A program made the position numbers and the translations under genes. The notes under the pieces were generated by a model, which made no database searches, was not told where the DNA came from, and saw nothing but the letters and a program-made list of their open reading frames with translations. DNA of 64,000 bases from NCBI GenBank assembly GCA_913776045.1, contig CAJYOI010000023.1, positions 62,001 through 126,000 on the forward strand, given 5' to 3'. Source of the stretch: an uncultured Sphingomonas sp. (lineage in GTDB: Bacteria > Pseudomonadota > Alphaproteobacteria > Sphingomonadales > Sphingomonadaceae). Below, one piece after another: positions 1 through 10,153 of this stretch. How positions within the stretch are numbered: position 1 is the stretch's first letter; every line of letters begins with the position of its first letter.

Positions 1-678
1 GGGCTCGACATCAAGCCGTCGGCCGGCATGCGCCTGATGAAGAAGGACATGGGCGGGGCCGCACACGCGCTGGCGCTCGCCGGATTGGTCATGGCCGAGC
101 GGCTGCCCGTCCGCCTCCACCTGCTGATCCCCGCAGTCGAGAATGCCATTTCCGGCAACGCCTTCCGACCCGGCGACGTGCTGAAGAGCCGCAAGGGCCT
201 GACCGTCGAAAACACCAATACCGACGCCGAAGGCCGGCTGATCCTGGGCGACGCGCTGACCAAGGCGGGCGAAAGCGATCCCGTCCTGATCCTCGACTTC
301 GCGACCCTGACCGGCGCGGCGCGGGTGGCGCTCGGCCCCGACCTGCCGCCGCTGTTCACCGATGACGAAGTGCTGGCAGCGGACATGCTGGCCGCGGGCG
401 TGGCCGAGCACGATCCGATGTGGCGGATGCCGTTGTGGGATGCGTACGACGACATGCTGAAGTCGGACATCGCCGACATGGTCAACGCGCCCGACGGCGG
501 TTTTGCCGGTGCAGTGACGGCAGCGCTGTTCCTCCGCCGGTTCGTGCCGAAGGATGTGGCATGGGCGCATCTCGATGTATTCGCGTGGCGCCCCGCGGCC
601 AAGGCCGGACGGCCGAAGGGCGGTGAAGCCTATGCGCTGCGGGCGGCTTGGCGCGTTCTAAAGGATCGCTTCGCTTAG
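1..678 (+). CDS. pepA: Leucyl aminopeptidase (M17 family), 3' part only
   Basis: Cytosolic M17 exopeptidase that removes N-terminal amino acids with two metal ions. The frame is already open at base 1, so the N-terminal domain lies outside the window; 225 codons of the catalytic C-terminal domain are visible. The M17 signature NTDAEGRL is present, as are the upstream MKKDMGG segment, which holds metal and catalytic ligands in this family, and FATLTGAA. It ends in TAG, so TAG is an ordinary stop in this genome. An inverted repeat follows directly. Substrate specificity cannot be read from this fragment, and a PepA versus PepB-like subtype is not decided. Confidence 0.9.
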   Translation, partial: GLDIKPSAGMRLMKKDMGGAAHALALAGLVMAERLPVRLHLLIPAVENAISGNAFRPGDVLKSRKGLTVENTNTDAEGRLILGDALTKAGESDPVLILDFATLTGAARVALGPDLPPLFTDDEVLAADMLAAGVAEHDPMWRMPLWDAYDDMLKSDIADMVNAPDGGFAGAVTAALFLRRFVPKDVAWAHLDVFAWRPAAKAGRPKGGEAYALRAAWRVLKDRFA

Positions 679-700
679 CGAGTGAGGTTCCGGGATATCC

Positions 701-790
701 GGTCCCCCGGCGACGGCCGGGGCCCAGCTGAGTAATTTTTACGAGAAGCCTGCCGAACGGGACCCCGGCCTTCGCTGGGGCACGGGTGAC
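701..790. repeat. REP-like inverted repeat, CGAAGGCCGGG type
   Basis: Two GC-rich arms face each other. The left arm (about 701-724) contains CCCCCGGCGACGGCCGGGG and the right arm (about 770-790) contains CCCCGGCCTTCGCTGGGG. They are imperfect reverse complements around an AT-richer centre. The element fills the gap between convergent genes. Related arms occur near 15.4, 43.3 and 62.5 kb in this window. Confidence 0.6.
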
Positions 791-811
791 ATAGAGGCGA
801 AAAACCTCAAT

Positions 812-1051
812 CTAGACGACCGCCAGGTCCCCCAGTTCGCGGATCGACACGCCGTACACCGCGCAGATGTGGTCGCGCAGTCGCCGCTTCGCCTCGGCCA
901 TTTCCGCGAACGCCGCTTCCTCGACCGCTTCGGCCGCGAAGTTAACAGTGAAGCTGTCGGGCACCAGTGCTTCCCAGCTCTTCGCGTGGACGCGTGCCGC
1001 CGCGCGCACGGCGGCGACCAATTCGTGCCCCTCTCGCGTCACGTCATTCAC
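812..1051 (-). CDS. Small conserved-looking hypothetical protein
   Basis: A 79-residue protein that I do not recognise. It is charged, largely helical in appearance and Ala/Glu-rich, with no signal peptide or membrane segment. I chose the GTG at 1051 because a GAGG-containing ribosome-binding site overlaps the stop codon of the upstream gene (1065-1475) and the 13-base gap suggests translational coupling. The frame stays open upstream to 1105 but that would overlap the neighbour. It could be a small regulatory or toxin/antitoxin-like protein, but nothing visible proves it. Confidence 0.5.
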   Translation of the reverse strand: MNDVTREGHELVAAVRAAARVHAKSWEALVPDSFTVNFAAEAVEEAAFAEMAEAKRRLRDHICAVYGVSIRELGDLAVV

Positions 1052-1064
1052 GACGCAGCGCGCC

Positions 1065-1475
1065 TCAATCGTTCGGCGTGACCGGTTGGCCGTTCGCGAT
1101 CGCACGCTTCTCGGCCGCCCAGGCTTCCGCCGCCTGCTGCGCGCAACCGCTCTGCCCGTTCATCCCGATCGGCGAACAGCTGCCCGGCAGGACACGGCGA
1201 TTATCCTGCATCACGCGTTCCATCCGCACCGACTGCGAAATGCTCTGCACATCGGTCTTAGGTTCGTCGCGCAATGCCTTGGGAATGCGATATTGTTCCT
1301 GGTCGGGCAGCGCGCACACCACGACTTCGTTCGCGGTCGAGTCGGGACATTTCTCGCCCGGCTGAATCGTGATGCTGCGGATCCGCTGCGGCGGCTGGCC
1401 GGAATCCTGCTGCCCAAAGGCAACGGTGGGCGTAGCGGCGATCGCCACGGCGAGGATCAAACGCATCGACATCAT
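1065..1475 (-). CDS. Secreted hypothetical protein
   Basis: A protein of about 136 residues with a clear signal peptide: basic start MSMR, hydrophobic core [14 protein letters not shown], and likely cleavage near AFG-QQ. The mature part is polar and has four cysteines (in KCPDS, VVCALP, GSCSP and SGCAQQ), which fits a periplasmic protein with disulfides. AGGAG lies just upstream of two adjacent ATG codons (1475 and 1472), so either may be the start. It is transcribed away from trpG and is followed by the small gene ending at 812. Proteins of this look are common in sphingomonads, but I know no function. Confidence 0.65.
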   Translation of the reverse strand: MMSMRLILAVAIAATPTVAFGQQDSGQPPQRIRSITIQPGEKCPDSTANEVVVCALPDQEQYRIPKALRDEPKTDVQSISQSVRMERVMQDNRRVLPGSCSPIGMNGQSGCAQQAAEAWAAEKRAIANGQPVTPND

Positions 1476-1578
1476 CAAACTCCTGGAGCCACGGAAGCTA
1501 ATCGATAATTTTGTCTTTCAACGCGCTGAATGCGGCGAATGTTGCGCGCGCTCAAGGCTCCGCTATGGCGGACAGGCA

Positions 1579-2166
1579 ATGATCCTCGTCATCGACAATT
1601 ACGACAGCTTCACCTGGAACCTGGTCCATTATCTGATGGAGCTGGGCGCCGAGGTTCGCGTCGAGCGCAACGATGCCATGACGGCCGCGCAAGCGCTCGC
1701 GACCGGCGCACAGGCGATCCTGCTGTCGCCGGGCCCCTGCACGCCGAACGAAGCCGGGATCAGCCTGGACATGGTCGCCGCCTGCGCCGACACCGCGACC
1801 CCGCTGCTGGGTGTCTGTCTGGGCCATCAGGCGATCGGCCAGCATTTCGGCGGCCGCGTGGTGCGCGGCGGGTTGATGCACGGTAAGACCAGCGCACTGA
1901 CGCATGACGGCACCGGGATGTTCGCCGGCCTTCCCTCGCCCTTCACCGCGACGCGCTATCACAGCCTGATCGTCGAGGACGTGCCCGCCTGCCTCGCGGT
2001 CAACGCGACCGCGCCCGACGGCAGCGTCATGGCGTTCCGGCACGTCGGCCTGCCGATCCACAGCGTACAATTCCATCCCGAAAGCATCGCCACCGAACAC
2101 GGCCACGCGATGCTGGCGAATTTCCTGGAGATGGCCGGCATGACCCCGCGCAAGGTCGCCGCATGA
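1579..2166 (+). CDS. trpG: Anthranilate synthase glutamine amidotransferase component
   Basis: The class I glutamine amidotransferase subunit supplies ammonia to TrpE for anthranilate synthesis, the first step of tryptophan biosynthesis. It has 195 residues, full length for TrpG. The catalytic triad is visible: Cys80 in GVCLGHQ, His166 and Glu168 in QFHPES. The oxyanion-side motif [13 protein letters not shown] is also present. The start is the ATG before [10 protein letters not shown], the conserved N-terminus; the frame is open further upstream but that part is not conserved. The stop overlaps trpD by 4 bases. trpE is not next to it in this window. The same protein may serve as PabA. Confidence 0.95.
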   Translation: MILVIDNYDSFTWNLVHYLMELGAEVRVERNDAMTAAQALATGAQAILLSPGPCTPNEAGISLDMVAACADTATPLLGVCLGHQAIGQHFGGRVVRGGLMHGKTSALTHDGTGMFAGLPSPFTATRYHSLIVEDVPACLAVNATAPDGSVMAFRHVGLPIHSVQFHPESIATEHGHAMLANFLEMAGMTPRKVAA

Positions 2167-3158
2167 CCAGTTTCGCCCCCCTGCCCGATCCGTCCTCGCC
2201 GCTCGCCCGCGAAAGCGCGCGCCAGGCGTTCACCGACATCCTCGACGGGCGCACGTCGGAAGACGCGATCGCCGCTTTCCTGATCGGCCTGACCGAACGC
2301 GGCGAAACCTCGATCGAGATCGCCGAGGCCGCGCGGGCGCTGCGCGAACGCCTGATCCCGATAGATGCGCCCCCGGGCACGATCGACGTCTGTGGCACCG
2401 GCGGCGACGGCCACCACACGCTCAACGTCTCGACCGCGGTCAGCCTGGTGGTCGCGGCGTGCGGCGTGCCCGTCGCCAAGCACGGCAACCGTGCCGCATC
2501 GTCGAAGGCGGGGGCGGCCGACACACTCGAAGCGCTTGGCCTAGACATGGCGCGCGCGGGCGCGATGGCAGAGGCAACGCTTGCCGATCTGGGCATCTGC
2601 TTCCTCTTCGCCGGCAACCACCACCCCGCCATGAAGCGCATCCAGCCGATCCGCCAGCGGCTCGGGCGCCGCACGATCTTCAACCTGATGGGCCCGCTCG
2701 CCAACCCGGCGCACGTCACCCGCCAGCTGATCGGTATCGCCCGCCCCGACTATGCGCCCGTCTACGCCGAAGCGATGGACAGCCTGGGCGCGGAGGGCGC
2801 CGCGGTCGTCTCGGGCGAAGAGGGTCTCGACGAAATCTCCAGCGCCGGACCGACCATCGTGGTCCGCGTCGGCGACTGCGACCTGCCCGAGAGGATCGTG
2901 CCCGAGGACGCGGGGCTCACCCGCAGCCCGCTGTCCGACATCCGCGGCGGCGACCCGGCGTATAACGCGCTGGCGCTGCGCCGCCTGCTGACCGGCGAGC
3001 ACGGCCCCTACCGCGACGCCGTCCTGCTCAACGCCGCTGCCGCGCTGGTCATTGCGCGCGCCGCCCCCGACCTTACCGAAGGCGCCGCGCTGGCCGCCGA
3101 AGCCCTCGACAATGGCCGCGCCAATGCGCTGCTCGATGCCTGGATCGCCTACGCATGA
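2163..3158 (+). CDS. trpD: Anthranilate phosphoribosyltransferase
   Basis: Transfers phosphoribose from PRPP to anthranilate, the second step of the tryptophan branch, in the cytosol. It has 331 residues, a normal length. The PRPP-binding motif [14 protein letters not shown] is at residues 78-91, and the [15 protein letters not shown] segment at 106-120 carries anthranilate- and PRPP-contacting residues. It overlaps trpG and trpC by 4 bases on each side (ATGA junctions), indicating translational coupling in the trpGDC unit. Confidence 0.96.
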   Translation: MTSFAPLPDPSSPLARESARQAFTDILDGRTSEDAIAAFLIGLTERGETSIEIAEAARALRERLIPIDAPPGTIDVCGTGGDGHHTLNVSTAVSLVVAACGVPVAKHGNRAASSKAGAADTLEALGLDMARAGAMAEATLADLGICFLFAGNHHPAMKRIQPIRQRLGRRTIFNLMGPLANPAHVTRQLIGIARPDYAPVYAEAMDSLGAEGAAVVSGEEGLDEISSAGPTIVVRVGDCDLPERIVPEDAGLTRSPLSDIRGGDPAYNALALRRLLTGEHGPYRDAVLLNAAAALVIARAAPDLTEGAALAAEALDNGRANALLDAWIAYA

Positions 3159-3961
3159 CGACGATGCTCGACACCATCCTGGAAACGAAGCGCGGCGAAG
3201 TGGCCGAGCGCCGCCGTGCGACCTCGCTCGCCGACCTGCACGCGCTGGCGATGGCGCAGACCCCGCCACGCGGCTTCCGCCGCGCACTCGATGCCAAGGC
3301 CACGACCGGTTACGGTTTGATCGCAGAGATCAAGAAAGCATCGCCATCCAAGGGTCTGATCCGCGCCGATTTCGATCCCCCGGCACACGCCCGCGCCTAT
3401 GACGCCGGGGGTGCGGCCTGCCTGTCGGTCCTGACCGACGCGCCCTATTTCCAGGGCCACGAAGACTATCTGATCGCCGCCCGCGCCGCATGCAAATTAC
3501 CGGTGATCCGCAAGGATTTCATGGTCGATCCCTGGCAGGTGATCGAGGCGCGCGCGATCGGCGCCGACGCCATCCTGATCATCGTCGCCGCGCTCGACGA
3601 CGGTGCGATGGCGGAGATCGAGGACACGGCGATCGGCCTGGGCATGGACGTACTGGTCGAAGTCCACGATACGCAGGAACTCGACCGCGCGCTGGCGCTC
3701 AAGTCGCGGCTGATCGGCGTGAACAATCGCAATCTCAAGGACTTCACGGTCGATTTTGCCCGGACGTACGAACTCGTCGGCCACGCGCCGGAAGGCTGCA
3801 CCTTCGTCGCCGAAAGCGGTCTGAACACCCGCGCCGAACTCGACGCGATGGCCGAGCACGGCATCCGCTGCTTCCTCATCGGGGAATCGCTGATGCGCCA
3901 GGCGGACGTCGAGGCGGCGACGCGCGCCCTGGTCAGTTCCAACCCGATGCAAGAGGGATAG
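3155..3961 (+). CDS. trpC: Indole-3-glycerol phosphate synthase
   Basis: Closes the indole ring from carboxyphenylamino-deoxyribulose phosphate. It has 268 residues as a single (beta/alpha)8 barrel with no fused TrpF. The phosphate and catalytic segment [12 protein letters not shown] (Glu58, Lys60) is present, followed by [21 protein letters not shown] and AESGL. The start is the ATG overlapping trpD; the ATG at 3164 would give a form three residues shorter. It ends in TAG directly abutting the moaC ATG, so trpC and moaC are likely co-translated. Confidence 0.96.
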   Translation: MTTMLDTILETKRGEVAERRRATSLADLHALAMAQTPPRGFRRALDAKATTGYGLIAEIKKASPSKGLIRADFDPPAHARAYDAGGAACLSVLTDAPYFQGHEDYLIAARAACKLPVIRKDFMVDPWQVIEARAIGADAILIIVAALDDGAMAEIEDTAIGLGMDVLVEVHDTQELDRALALKSRLIGVNNRNLKDFTVDFARTYELVGHAPEGCTFVAESGLNTRAELDAMAEHGIRCFLIGESLMRQADVEAATRALVSSNPMQEG

Positions 3962-4435
3962 ATGCCCCTCAGCCACCTCGATTCCACCGGCGCCGCGCAC
4001 ATGGTCGACGTCGGCGCCAAGCCCGCCACCCAGCGCCGCGCCATCGCCCGTGGCCGTATCGCTATGTCCGCACAGGCCGTCGCCGCCATCCGCGACGGCA
4101 GCAACAAGAAGGGCGATGTCCTCGCCACCGCCCGCATCGCCGGCATCATGGCCGCCAAGCGGACGTCGGACCTGATCCCGCTCTGCCACCCGCTGCCGCT
4201 GACGAAGGCGTCGATCGACCTCGCTATCGACGATACCGGCATCACCGTCACCGCCACGTGCGCGACCGCCGGCCAGACGGGGGTCGAAATGGAGGCACTC
4301 ACCGCCGCCACCGTCGCACTCCTCACACTCTACGACATGGCCAAGGCGGTGGATAAGGGCATGGTCATCGAACACGTTCGGCTGCTGGAAAAAACCGGCG
4401 GCAAGTCGGGCGACTGGTTCGCAGGAGACGCCTGA
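3962..4435 (+). CDS. moaC: Cyclic pyranopterin monophosphate synthase
   Basis: Second enzyme of molybdenum cofactor synthesis; it converts the 3',8-cyclo-GTP made by MoaA into cyclic pyranopterin monophosphate. It has 157 residues, normal for this hexameric enzyme. Family segments include [24 protein letters not shown] and [10 protein letters not shown], followed by the [10 protein letters not shown] stretch with the active-site Lys. The start directly abuts the trpC stop and moeA begins 4 bases after its end. MoaA itself is about 23 kb away at 27.2 kb. Confidence 0.96.
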   Translation: MPLSHLDSTGAAHMVDVGAKPATQRRAIARGRIAMSAQAVAAIRDGSNKKGDVLATARIAGIMAAKRTSDLIPLCHPLPLTKASIDLAIDDTGITVTATCATAGQTGVEMEALTAATVALLTLYDMAKAVDKGMVIEHVRLLEKTGGKSGDWFAGDA

Positions 4436-4439
4436 CGCC

Positions 4440-5621
4440 ATGCCACTGCTTCCTGTCGCCGATGCCCAGGCCCGCGTCCTTGCGCTCGCCACGCCACTTG
4501 GCGTTGAGCAGGTGTCACTTTCGGCTGCGGCGCATCGCTATGCTGCAAAGGATGTCGTCGCGCGCCGTACACAGCCGGCCAGCGACCTGTCGGCGATGGA
4601 CGGCTATGCCATCCGCCACGCCGATCTAGGCCAGCCGCTTCGCCTGATCGGCGAAAGCGCGGCGGGGCGGCCGTTCGCTTACCCGGTCGGCGCGGGGGAG
4701 GCAGTGCGCATCTTCACCGGCGCGACCATGCCTGCCGGCGCCGACTGCGTGCTGGTGCAGGAGGAAGCGCGCGCCGCGGGGGGGAGCGTCCATCTCGATG
4801 GCGAAGGCCCGGCGCATCCCGGCCGCAACGTGCGCCGTCGCGGGCTCGACTTTACCGAGGGCGACGTCCTGATCGCCGTTGGCGCCGCGATCACGCCCGC
4901 CCGGCTGGCGGTCGCCGCGATCGGGGGCCATGCGACGCTGCCCGTCCGGGCGCGCGTCCGCGTCGCCATAGCCGCGACGGGCGACGAACTCGTCGCCGCG
5001 GGCGAGCCCATTGCGCCCGGTCAGTTGCCCGAATCCAACGGCGTCATGCTGTCCGCGATGCTGGCGCCGCTTGGCGTCGAGATCGTCGACCTCGGCATCC
5101 TGCCCGACCGCGCCGACGTGCTGGAGGCCGTCTTCCGCGCGGTCGACGCCGATGTGCTGGTGACGACCGGCGGCGCGTCGGTAGGTGACCATGACCTGGT
5201 GCGCCCAGCGCTGGAGGCGGCGGGCGCTTCGATCGACTTCTGGCGGATCGCGCTCCGGCCGGGCAAGCCGATGATGGCGGGCCGCCTGGGTCGGACGGTC
5301 GTGCTCGGCCTGCCCGGCAATCCCGTCTCGGCCTTCGTCACCGCCGAACTGTTCGTGAAGCCGTTGGTCCGCCACCTGGCCGGGGCGGCCGATCCGTTCC
5401 CGCCGACGCTGACCGCGGTGCTCGGGGAAGACCTGCCCGCCAACGCCGAGCGAACCGACTATCTACGCGCGGAACTACGGGGCGGCGCGGCCTTCGCATC
5501 GACCATTCAGGACAGCTCGATGCTGCGGACGCTGGCGCGCTCGACCTGCCTGATCGTCCGCCCGCCCCGCGCGCCGGCCGCGTGCACCGGCGACTCGGCG
5601 GAAATCCTCATGATCGCTTGA
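4440..5621 (+). CDS. moeA: Molybdopterin molybdenumtransferase
   Basis: Inserts molybdate into adenylated molybdopterin, the last general step of molybdenum cofactor synthesis. It has 393 residues with the MoeA order: N-terminal domain with [10 protein letters not shown], a central region with [12 protein letters not shown], then the MPT-binding fold with [17 protein letters not shown] and [11 protein letters not shown]. It is last in the trpGDC-moaC-moeA run. lexA follows 53 bases later under its own SOS box, so the metabolic operon probably ends here. Confidence 0.95.
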   Translation: MPLLPVADAQARVLALATPLGVEQVSLSAAAHRYAAKDVVARRTQPASDLSAMDGYAIRHADLGQPLRLIGESAAGRPFAYPVGAGEAVRIFTGATMPAGADCVLVQEEARAAGGSVHLDGEGPAHPGRNVRRRGLDFTEGDVLIAVGAAITPARLAVAAIGGHATLPVRARVRVAIAATGDELVAAGEPIAPGQLPESNGVMLSAMLAPLGVEIVDLGILPDRADVLEAVFRAVDADVLVTTGGASVGDHDLVRPALEAAGASIDFWRIALRPGKPMMAGRLGRTVVLGLPGNPVSAFVTAELFVKPLVRHLAGAADPFPPTLTAVLGEDLPANAERTDYLRAELRGGAAFASTIQDSSMLRTLARSTCLIVRPPRAPAACTGDSAEILMIA

Positions 5622-5645
5622 CAGGGTCAGGAACAAACAGCATAC

Positions 5646-5660
5646 GTTCGTCGTCTGTTC
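5646..5660 (+). promoter_or_regulatory. SOS box (LexA operator), GTTC-N7-GTTC
   Basis: The sequence GTTC (5646-5649), seven bases, GTTC (5657-5660) exactly matches the direct-repeat SOS box known for Alphaproteobacteria. It sits 14 bases upstream of the lexA start codon, just ahead of the GGAGG ribosome-binding site at 5666-5670. This position fits LexA repressing its own gene. Confidence 0.85.
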
Positions 5661-5674
5661 CGGACGGAGGCCCT

Positions 5675-6358
5675 ATGCTTACCAAGAAGCAGCACGAGCT
5701 TATCTGCTTCATCAACGATTCCCTGAACGAAAGCGGCGTGTCGCCCTCGTTCGAGGAGATGAAGGAAGCGCTCGACCTGAAGTCCAAGTCGGGTGTGCAT
5801 CGCCTAATTTCTGCGTTGGAGGAACGCGGGTTCCTGCGTCGTCTGCCCAACCGCGCGCGCGCGCTCGAGGTCTTGAAGATGCCGGAACGCAAGGGTGCGC
5901 CGGCTGTGCCGAGAATTGCGCCGCAAGCGTCAACTTCGTCAACTTACGCCGATCGCGCGCCGCCGGCCCCCGCCAACGACGTCATCGAGATCCCGCTCCA
6001 TGGCCGGATCGCGGCCGGTGTGCCGATCGAGGCGATGGAGGGTGCGACGATGCTCCCCGTCCCCGCCGCGCTGCTCGGCTCGGGCGAACATTATGCGCTT
6101 GAGGTGTCGGGCGACTCGATGGTCGAAAAGGGCATTCTCGATGGCGACTATGCGCTGATCCGTCGTACGGAAACGGCACGCGACGGGGATATCGTCGTCG
6201 CGCTGATCGACGAGAACGAAGCGACGCTGAAGACCTTCCACCGCGAAGGCAGCATGGTCCGCCTCGATCCGGCCAACAGGTCGTATGATCCTCAGCGCTA
6301 CGACTCGCGCCAAGTGCGGGTGCAGGGCAAGCTGGCGGGATTGCTGCGGCGGTACTGA
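5675..6358 (+). CDS. lexA: LexA SOS repressor (S24 self-cleaving)
   Basis: Represses SOS genes until RecA filaments trigger its self-cleavage. It has 227 residues: an N-terminal winged helix-turn-helix (about 1-65, starting MLTKKQHEL), a linker rich in Ala and Pro, and a C-terminal S24 peptidase domain. The Ala114-Gly115 cleavage site in RIAAGVP, catalytic Ser148 in SGDSM and Lys186 in ATLKTF are all present, so it should be cleavable. The ATG is chosen for its GGAGG site and conserved N-terminus. An SOS box lies directly upstream. It is convergent with comEC, separated by a strong hairpin. Confidence 0.97.
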   Translation: MLTKKQHELICFINDSLNESGVSPSFEEMKEALDLKSKSGVHRLISALEERGFLRRLPNRARALEVLKMPERKGAPAVPRIAPQASTSSTYADRAPPAPANDVIEIPLHGRIAAGVPIEAMEGATMLPVPAALLGSGEHYALEVSGDSMVEKGILDGDYALIRRTETARDGDIVVALIDENEATLKTFHREGSMVRLDPANRSYDPQRYDSRQVRVQGKLAGLLRRY

Positions 6359-6381
6359 GGCGCGCTGATCGCCGCGATTCA

Positions 6382-6416
6382 CCTCGGGTGCTCCGGCAGA
6401 GGCGGAGCGCCCGAGG
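6382..6416. terminator. Strong hairpin between convergent lexA and comEC
   Basis: A 13-pair stem: CCTCGGG (6382-6388), a T-G pair, GCTCC (6390-6394), then GGAGC (6404-6408) and CCCGAGG (6410-6416) around a 9-base loop. There is no T-run on either side, so it is not a textbook intrinsic terminator. Its place between two convergent genes suggests transcript-end protection or bidirectional termination. Confidence 0.55.
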
Positions 6417-6444
6417 TCGCAAAGGTCAACGTGCTCAACGCCGG

Positions 6445-8643
6445 CTATCCACCGCTCTGGGGGCGTGGCGTCGAGCGTTCCACCGAACGCCAATGGCGCG
6501 TGGCCTCTCGCTCCGGCGCGATCGTCGCGGGGTAGGCCCAGGGATGCGCGCCCGCATCGTCCGCCACCCGCCGCACCCATGGCCCGGCGAAGCCGACCGC
6601 CACCCCACCCGACCGTCGCAAGCTCGGCCGGTCGAGCTTCAGCCATCTGGGTAAGCACGTTCGCGGCAGACGCCGCTCGCTGACAATCACGTCGACCGAC
6701 CGGCACACCGCGGCCAGCGCGGCCGCGTCGATATGGTATCCGCTCCGTGTCGCCAGCACGCGCCATACTCGCCCGCCCCGCTCCAGGCGGGCGAGACACA
6801 GATCGGCATTGCACCGCGCGGTCGGCATGTCGTCGATCGCCGGCAGCTCGCCGTCCGCCCCGCCACCCTCGGCGAGCAGGTCGCGGACATAGTCTCCAGC
6901 CCGCTCGCGCAGCACCGCCAACTGGCCATCGTCCATCCGCACCGCCAAATGCCGCCCGTCACCGGTCACGATCAGATCGGGCGCCGGCGTCGCCAAAGCC
7001 CAACCGGCACCGATGGTGGCGGGCAGCATCCCAAGCCATCGGCAGCGCGTGCGCCAGAGCAGAAGCCAGATCCCGCCGCCGACCATCAGGCCGAAAGCCC
7101 CCCGCGGCATCATCGGCAATGCGGCGACAGCGCCCGGAGCGTCCGCGGTCGTCCGGGCGATCCATAGCAGCAGCGCCAGGGCCTCGCCGCACAGCCACCA
7201 GACCGGCCTGCCCAGTCCGGCGCCATCCAGAATCAGCGCCAGTGCCTCCAGCGGCATGATGACGAAGGTCGTCAGCGGAATGGCGACGATGTTGGCAAGC
7301 GCGCCATAGAGCCCCGCCTTGTGGAAATGGAACAGCGCGATCGGCGCCAGCACCAGTTCGACCGCAAGCCCGGTCAGCAGCAGCGAGGCCAACCCGCGTA
7401 GCAGGCGGCGCCCCCATCCTTCCTCCTTCGGCGCGAAGAAGGCGCGAACGCGGCCATGCTCGTGCAGGGCAACGATCGCGGTGACAGCGGCGAAGGAGAG
7501 CTGGAAACTCGCGCCGACCAAAGCTTCCGGCCACAGCAGCAGCACGACCAAGGCCCCTACCGCGACGAGGCGCAGCGTGATCGCCTCGCGCCCCAGTGCC
7601 AGCGCGGCGAGCACCAGCAGCGCGGCGATGCACGATCGAAGGGTCGGCACCTCCGCTCCCGTCAGCCACGTATAACCGACTGCCGCCATTGCCCCGGCCG
7701 CGGCGGCGATGAGGGGCAAGCGCAGGTTCAGCGCGAGCCACGGGCTCAACGCCAGCAGGCGTAAGACGACCGCCATCGTCGCGGCGACGACCGCGGTGAT
7801 GTGCAGTCCGCTGACCGACAGCAGGTGCGCCAGGCCCGATCGTCGCATCGAATCCGCATCGGGCTCCGGGATCGCGCCCTGGTCGCCGGTCGCCAGTGAC
7901 GCTGCCACCGCGCCCTCCGCCGCCGGAAGTTGCGATCGGATGTGCTGCGACAGTCGCTGCCGCAGGTCGCTGCCGGCCGCCTCCCCCGGGGCGACGATCT
8001 TCACCGGCGCAAAGCCACGGCCGGTCGCGCCGATCCCGGCGAACCACGCCACGCGCGCAAAGTCGTGCGCGCCCGGCACGGCAGCGCCGGCCGGCGGCAT
8101 CAGTCGTGCCCGCAGCGATACCCGTGCACCGCGGGTCAGGCCGATGGGCTTGTCCGCATCGGCCAGATTGACCCGAACCTTGGGCGGCAATCCCGCGCCG
8201 CCCTCGGTCACCAGCGTCAGGCGGATCAATTCACGCGCAGGCAGCGGCTCGATCCGCTCGACCGTGCCGGAGAATGCGACGACCGCCGGGCGCGCGAGGA
8301 CGGGAGCCGCGACTCGCTCTGCCCGCCACCAGACCAGCGCACAGCCCAGCGCTGCAGCCAATCCGCCGACCAACAGCACGCGCCCCGCGCGCGTCCCGCG
8401 GGCCAGCACCAGCCCGCCCGCCGCGACGCCGCCACTAGCCAGCATCCACCCGATCCAGGCCGCCCGGTCGGGCAGCACGAACCACGCCGCGATGCCTGCC
8501 CCCAGCGCGACCGGCAGCCACAGGACCAGCGCGTCGCGCTCCGCCTCCAGCCAGCGCTCTACCGTCCGGCCACGCCACGGCGGCCAGGCGATTTGAAGCC
8601 CGGTAAGGGCCATGCTAGGGCGCCGCTCGGCTGGACTGGCCAT
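6445..8643 (-). CDS. comEC: ComEC/Rec2 family membrane DNA-uptake channel
   Basis: Inner-membrane channel family for single-stranded DNA import during transformation. About 732 residues: N-terminal membrane helices with a DUF4131-like soluble loop (about 30-220), then the polytopic Competence domain containing SGLHITAV and further helices, then a C-terminal region with [15 protein letters not shown]. That tail lacks the HxHxDH motif of the metallo-beta-lactamase domain, so it is a reduced version. I chose the ATG at 8643 (GAGG four bases upstream) over the ATG at 8613, which has no site. It is divergent from gltX with only 28 bases between the starts. Confidence 0.88.
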   Translation of the reverse strand: MASPAERRPSMALTGLQIAWPPWRGRTVERWLEAERDALVLWLPVALGAGIAAWFVLPDRAAWIGWMLASGGVAAGGLVLARGTRAGRVLLVGGLAAALGCALVWWRAERVAAPVLARPAVVAFSGTVERIEPLPARELIRLTLVTEGGAGLPPKVRVNLADADKPIGLTRGARVSLRARLMPPAGAAVPGAHDFARVAWFAGIGATGRGFAPVKIVAPGEAAGSDLRQRLSQHIRSQLPAAEGAVAASLATGDQGAIPEPDADSMRRSGLAHLLSVSGLHITAVVAATMAVVLRLLALSPWLALNLRLPLIAAAAGAMAAVGYTWLTGAEVPTLRSCIAALLVLAALALGREAITLRLVAVGALVVLLLWPEALVGASFQLSFAAVTAIVALHEHGRVRAFFAPKEEGWGRRLLRGLASLLLTGLAVELVLAPIALFHFHKAGLYGALANIVAIPLTTFVIMPLEALALILDGAGLGRPVWWLCGEALALLLWIARTTADAPGAVAALPMMPRGAFGLMVGGGIWLLLWRTRCRWLGMLPATIGAGWALATPAPDLIVTGDGRHLAVRMDDGQLAVLRERAGDYVRDLLAEGGGADGELPAIDDMPTARCNADLCLARLERGGRVWRVLATRSGYHIDAAALAAVCRSVDVIVSERRLPRTCLPRWLKLDRPSLRRSGGVAVGFAGPWVRRVADDAGAHPWAYPATIAPEREATRHWRSVERSTPRPQSGG

Positions 8644-8671
8644 TCGTCCTCGATCCTGGGAGCAGCGGCGC

Positions 8672-10120
8672 GTGAGCGCAACCACCGAAACCGGCGCGGC
8701 CAATCGCGCCTCCACTCCGGCGACCAATCCGGCCGTCGTGACCCGCTTCGCCCCGTCGCCGACGGGCTACCTGCATATCGGCAACGCCCGCACCGGCATG
8801 TTCGCCTGGCTGTACGCGCGCCACTTTGGCGGCAAGGCGCTGCTGCGGATCGAGGATACCGACAAGGCGCGCTCCACGAAGGAAGCGATCGACGTCATTT
8901 TCGACGGCCTGAACTGGCTTGGCCTGGATTGGGACGAAGAGCCCGTGTTCCAGTCGACCCGCGCCGGCCGCCACGCCGAAGTCGTCGACGATCTGATCGC
9001 GCGCGGCGGCGCGTATCGCTGCTACATGACGCAGGCGGAGCTCGCTGCCGCCCGCGCCGCGGCCGAAGCCGAACGTCGCCCGTTCCGCCTGAACTCGCCG
9101 TGGCGCGATGCCGACCCGACAACCGCACCGGCCGATCAGACCTTCGTCGTCCGTATCAAGGCCGAGCGTGAAGGCGAGACGGTGATCGAGGATCTCGTCC
9201 AGGGCCGCGTCACCGTCGCCAATGCCGAGCTCGACGACATGGTGCTGCTGCGATCGGACGGCACGCCGACGTACATGCTCGCGGTCGTCGTCGACGACCA
9301 CGACATGGGCGTCACCCACGTCATCCGCGGCGACGATCACCTGAACAACGCGTTCCGCCAGCTGACCATCATTCGCGCGATGGGCTGGCCGGAGCCGGTC
9401 TACGCGCATATCCCGCTGATCCACGGTGGAGATGGGGCCAAGCTGTCGAAGCGCCACGGCGCGCTGGGTGTCGACGCCTATCGCGACGAACTCGGCATCC
9501 TGCCCGAAGCCCTGTTCAACTATCTCCTTCGTCTGGGGTGGGGCCACGGCGACGACGAGATTATCAGCCGCGAACAGGCGATCGAGTGGTTCGATCTGGA
9601 TGCGGTTGGAAAATCACCAGCGCGGTTCGACACGAAGAAGCTGGAAAACCTGAACGGTCATTATATCCGTGCCGCAGACGACGCACGACTGGCCGATCTC
9701 GCCGCTCCGCACCTGGGGTTCGAACCCACGGTCGAGCAGCGCGACCTGCTGCGTCGCAGCATGGCGTCGCTCAAGCCGCGCGCCGCCAACATCCTCGAAT
9801 TGGCCGATGGTGCGGGCTTCCTGTTTCGCAGTCGCCCACTGGAAATGGACGATGCCGCCAAGGGTCTGCTAGAGGGTGAGGCACGGTCGCTGCTGACCCG
9901 CCTGCACGCCGCGCTTGACGCGCTCGACAGCTGGGATACGGAAGCGCTCGAACCGGCGGTCCGCGAGGTCGCCGAGGCCGCGGGCGTCAAGCTCGGTGCC
10001 GTCGCGCAGCCGCTGCGCGCCGCACTTGTCGGTCGCAAGACCTCGCCCGGAATTTTCGATGTGCTCGAACTCCTCGGGCGCGACGAGAGTTTGGGACGGA
10101 TCGCCGACCAGATGGCCTGA
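8672..10120 (+). CDS. gltX: Glutamyl-tRNA synthetase
   Basis: Class I aminoacyl-tRNA synthetase charging tRNA-Glu (and possibly tRNA-Gln for later amidation). About 482 residues from the GTG at 8672, which follows GGGAG. The HIGH-like motif is LHIGNART (His35 region) and the KMSKS-like motif is KLSKRHGA. The C-terminal anticodon-binding domain is present. It carries about 20 residues before the conserved [15 protein letters not shown], so a later start is possible. gltA follows 33 bases downstream, an order seen in many Alphaproteobacteria. Confidence 0.95.
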   Translation: MSATTETGAANRASTPATNPAVVTRFAPSPTGYLHIGNARTGMFAWLYARHFGGKALLRIEDTDKARSTKEAIDVIFDGLNWLGLDWDEEPVFQSTRAGRHAEVVDDLIARGGAYRCYMTQAELAAARAAAEAERRPFRLNSPWRDADPTTAPADQTFVVRIKAEREGETVIEDLVQGRVTVANAELDDMVLLRSDGTPTYMLAVVVDDHDMGVTHVIRGDDHLNNAFRQLTIIRAMGWPEPVYAHIPLIHGGDGAKLSKRHGALGVDAYRDELGILPEALFNYLLRLGWGHGDDEIISREQAIEWFDLDAVGKSPARFDTKKLENLNGHYIRAADDARLADLAAPHLGFEPTVEQRDLLRRSMASLKPRAANILELADGAGFLFRSRPLEMDDAAKGLLEGEARSLLTRLHAALDALDSWDTEALEPAVREVAEAAGVKLGAVAQPLRAALVGRKTSPGIFDVLELLGRDESLGRIADQMA

Positions 10121-10153
10121 CCGGGCCGATAAGAAGAACGAGGAGCTTTGCGA

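Noticed and set aside
1369..1578. N-terminal extension of TrpG by about 70 codons
   Set aside because: The upstream open frame lacks homology to TrpG, and the conserved family start [10 protein letters not shown] begins at the ATG at 1579.
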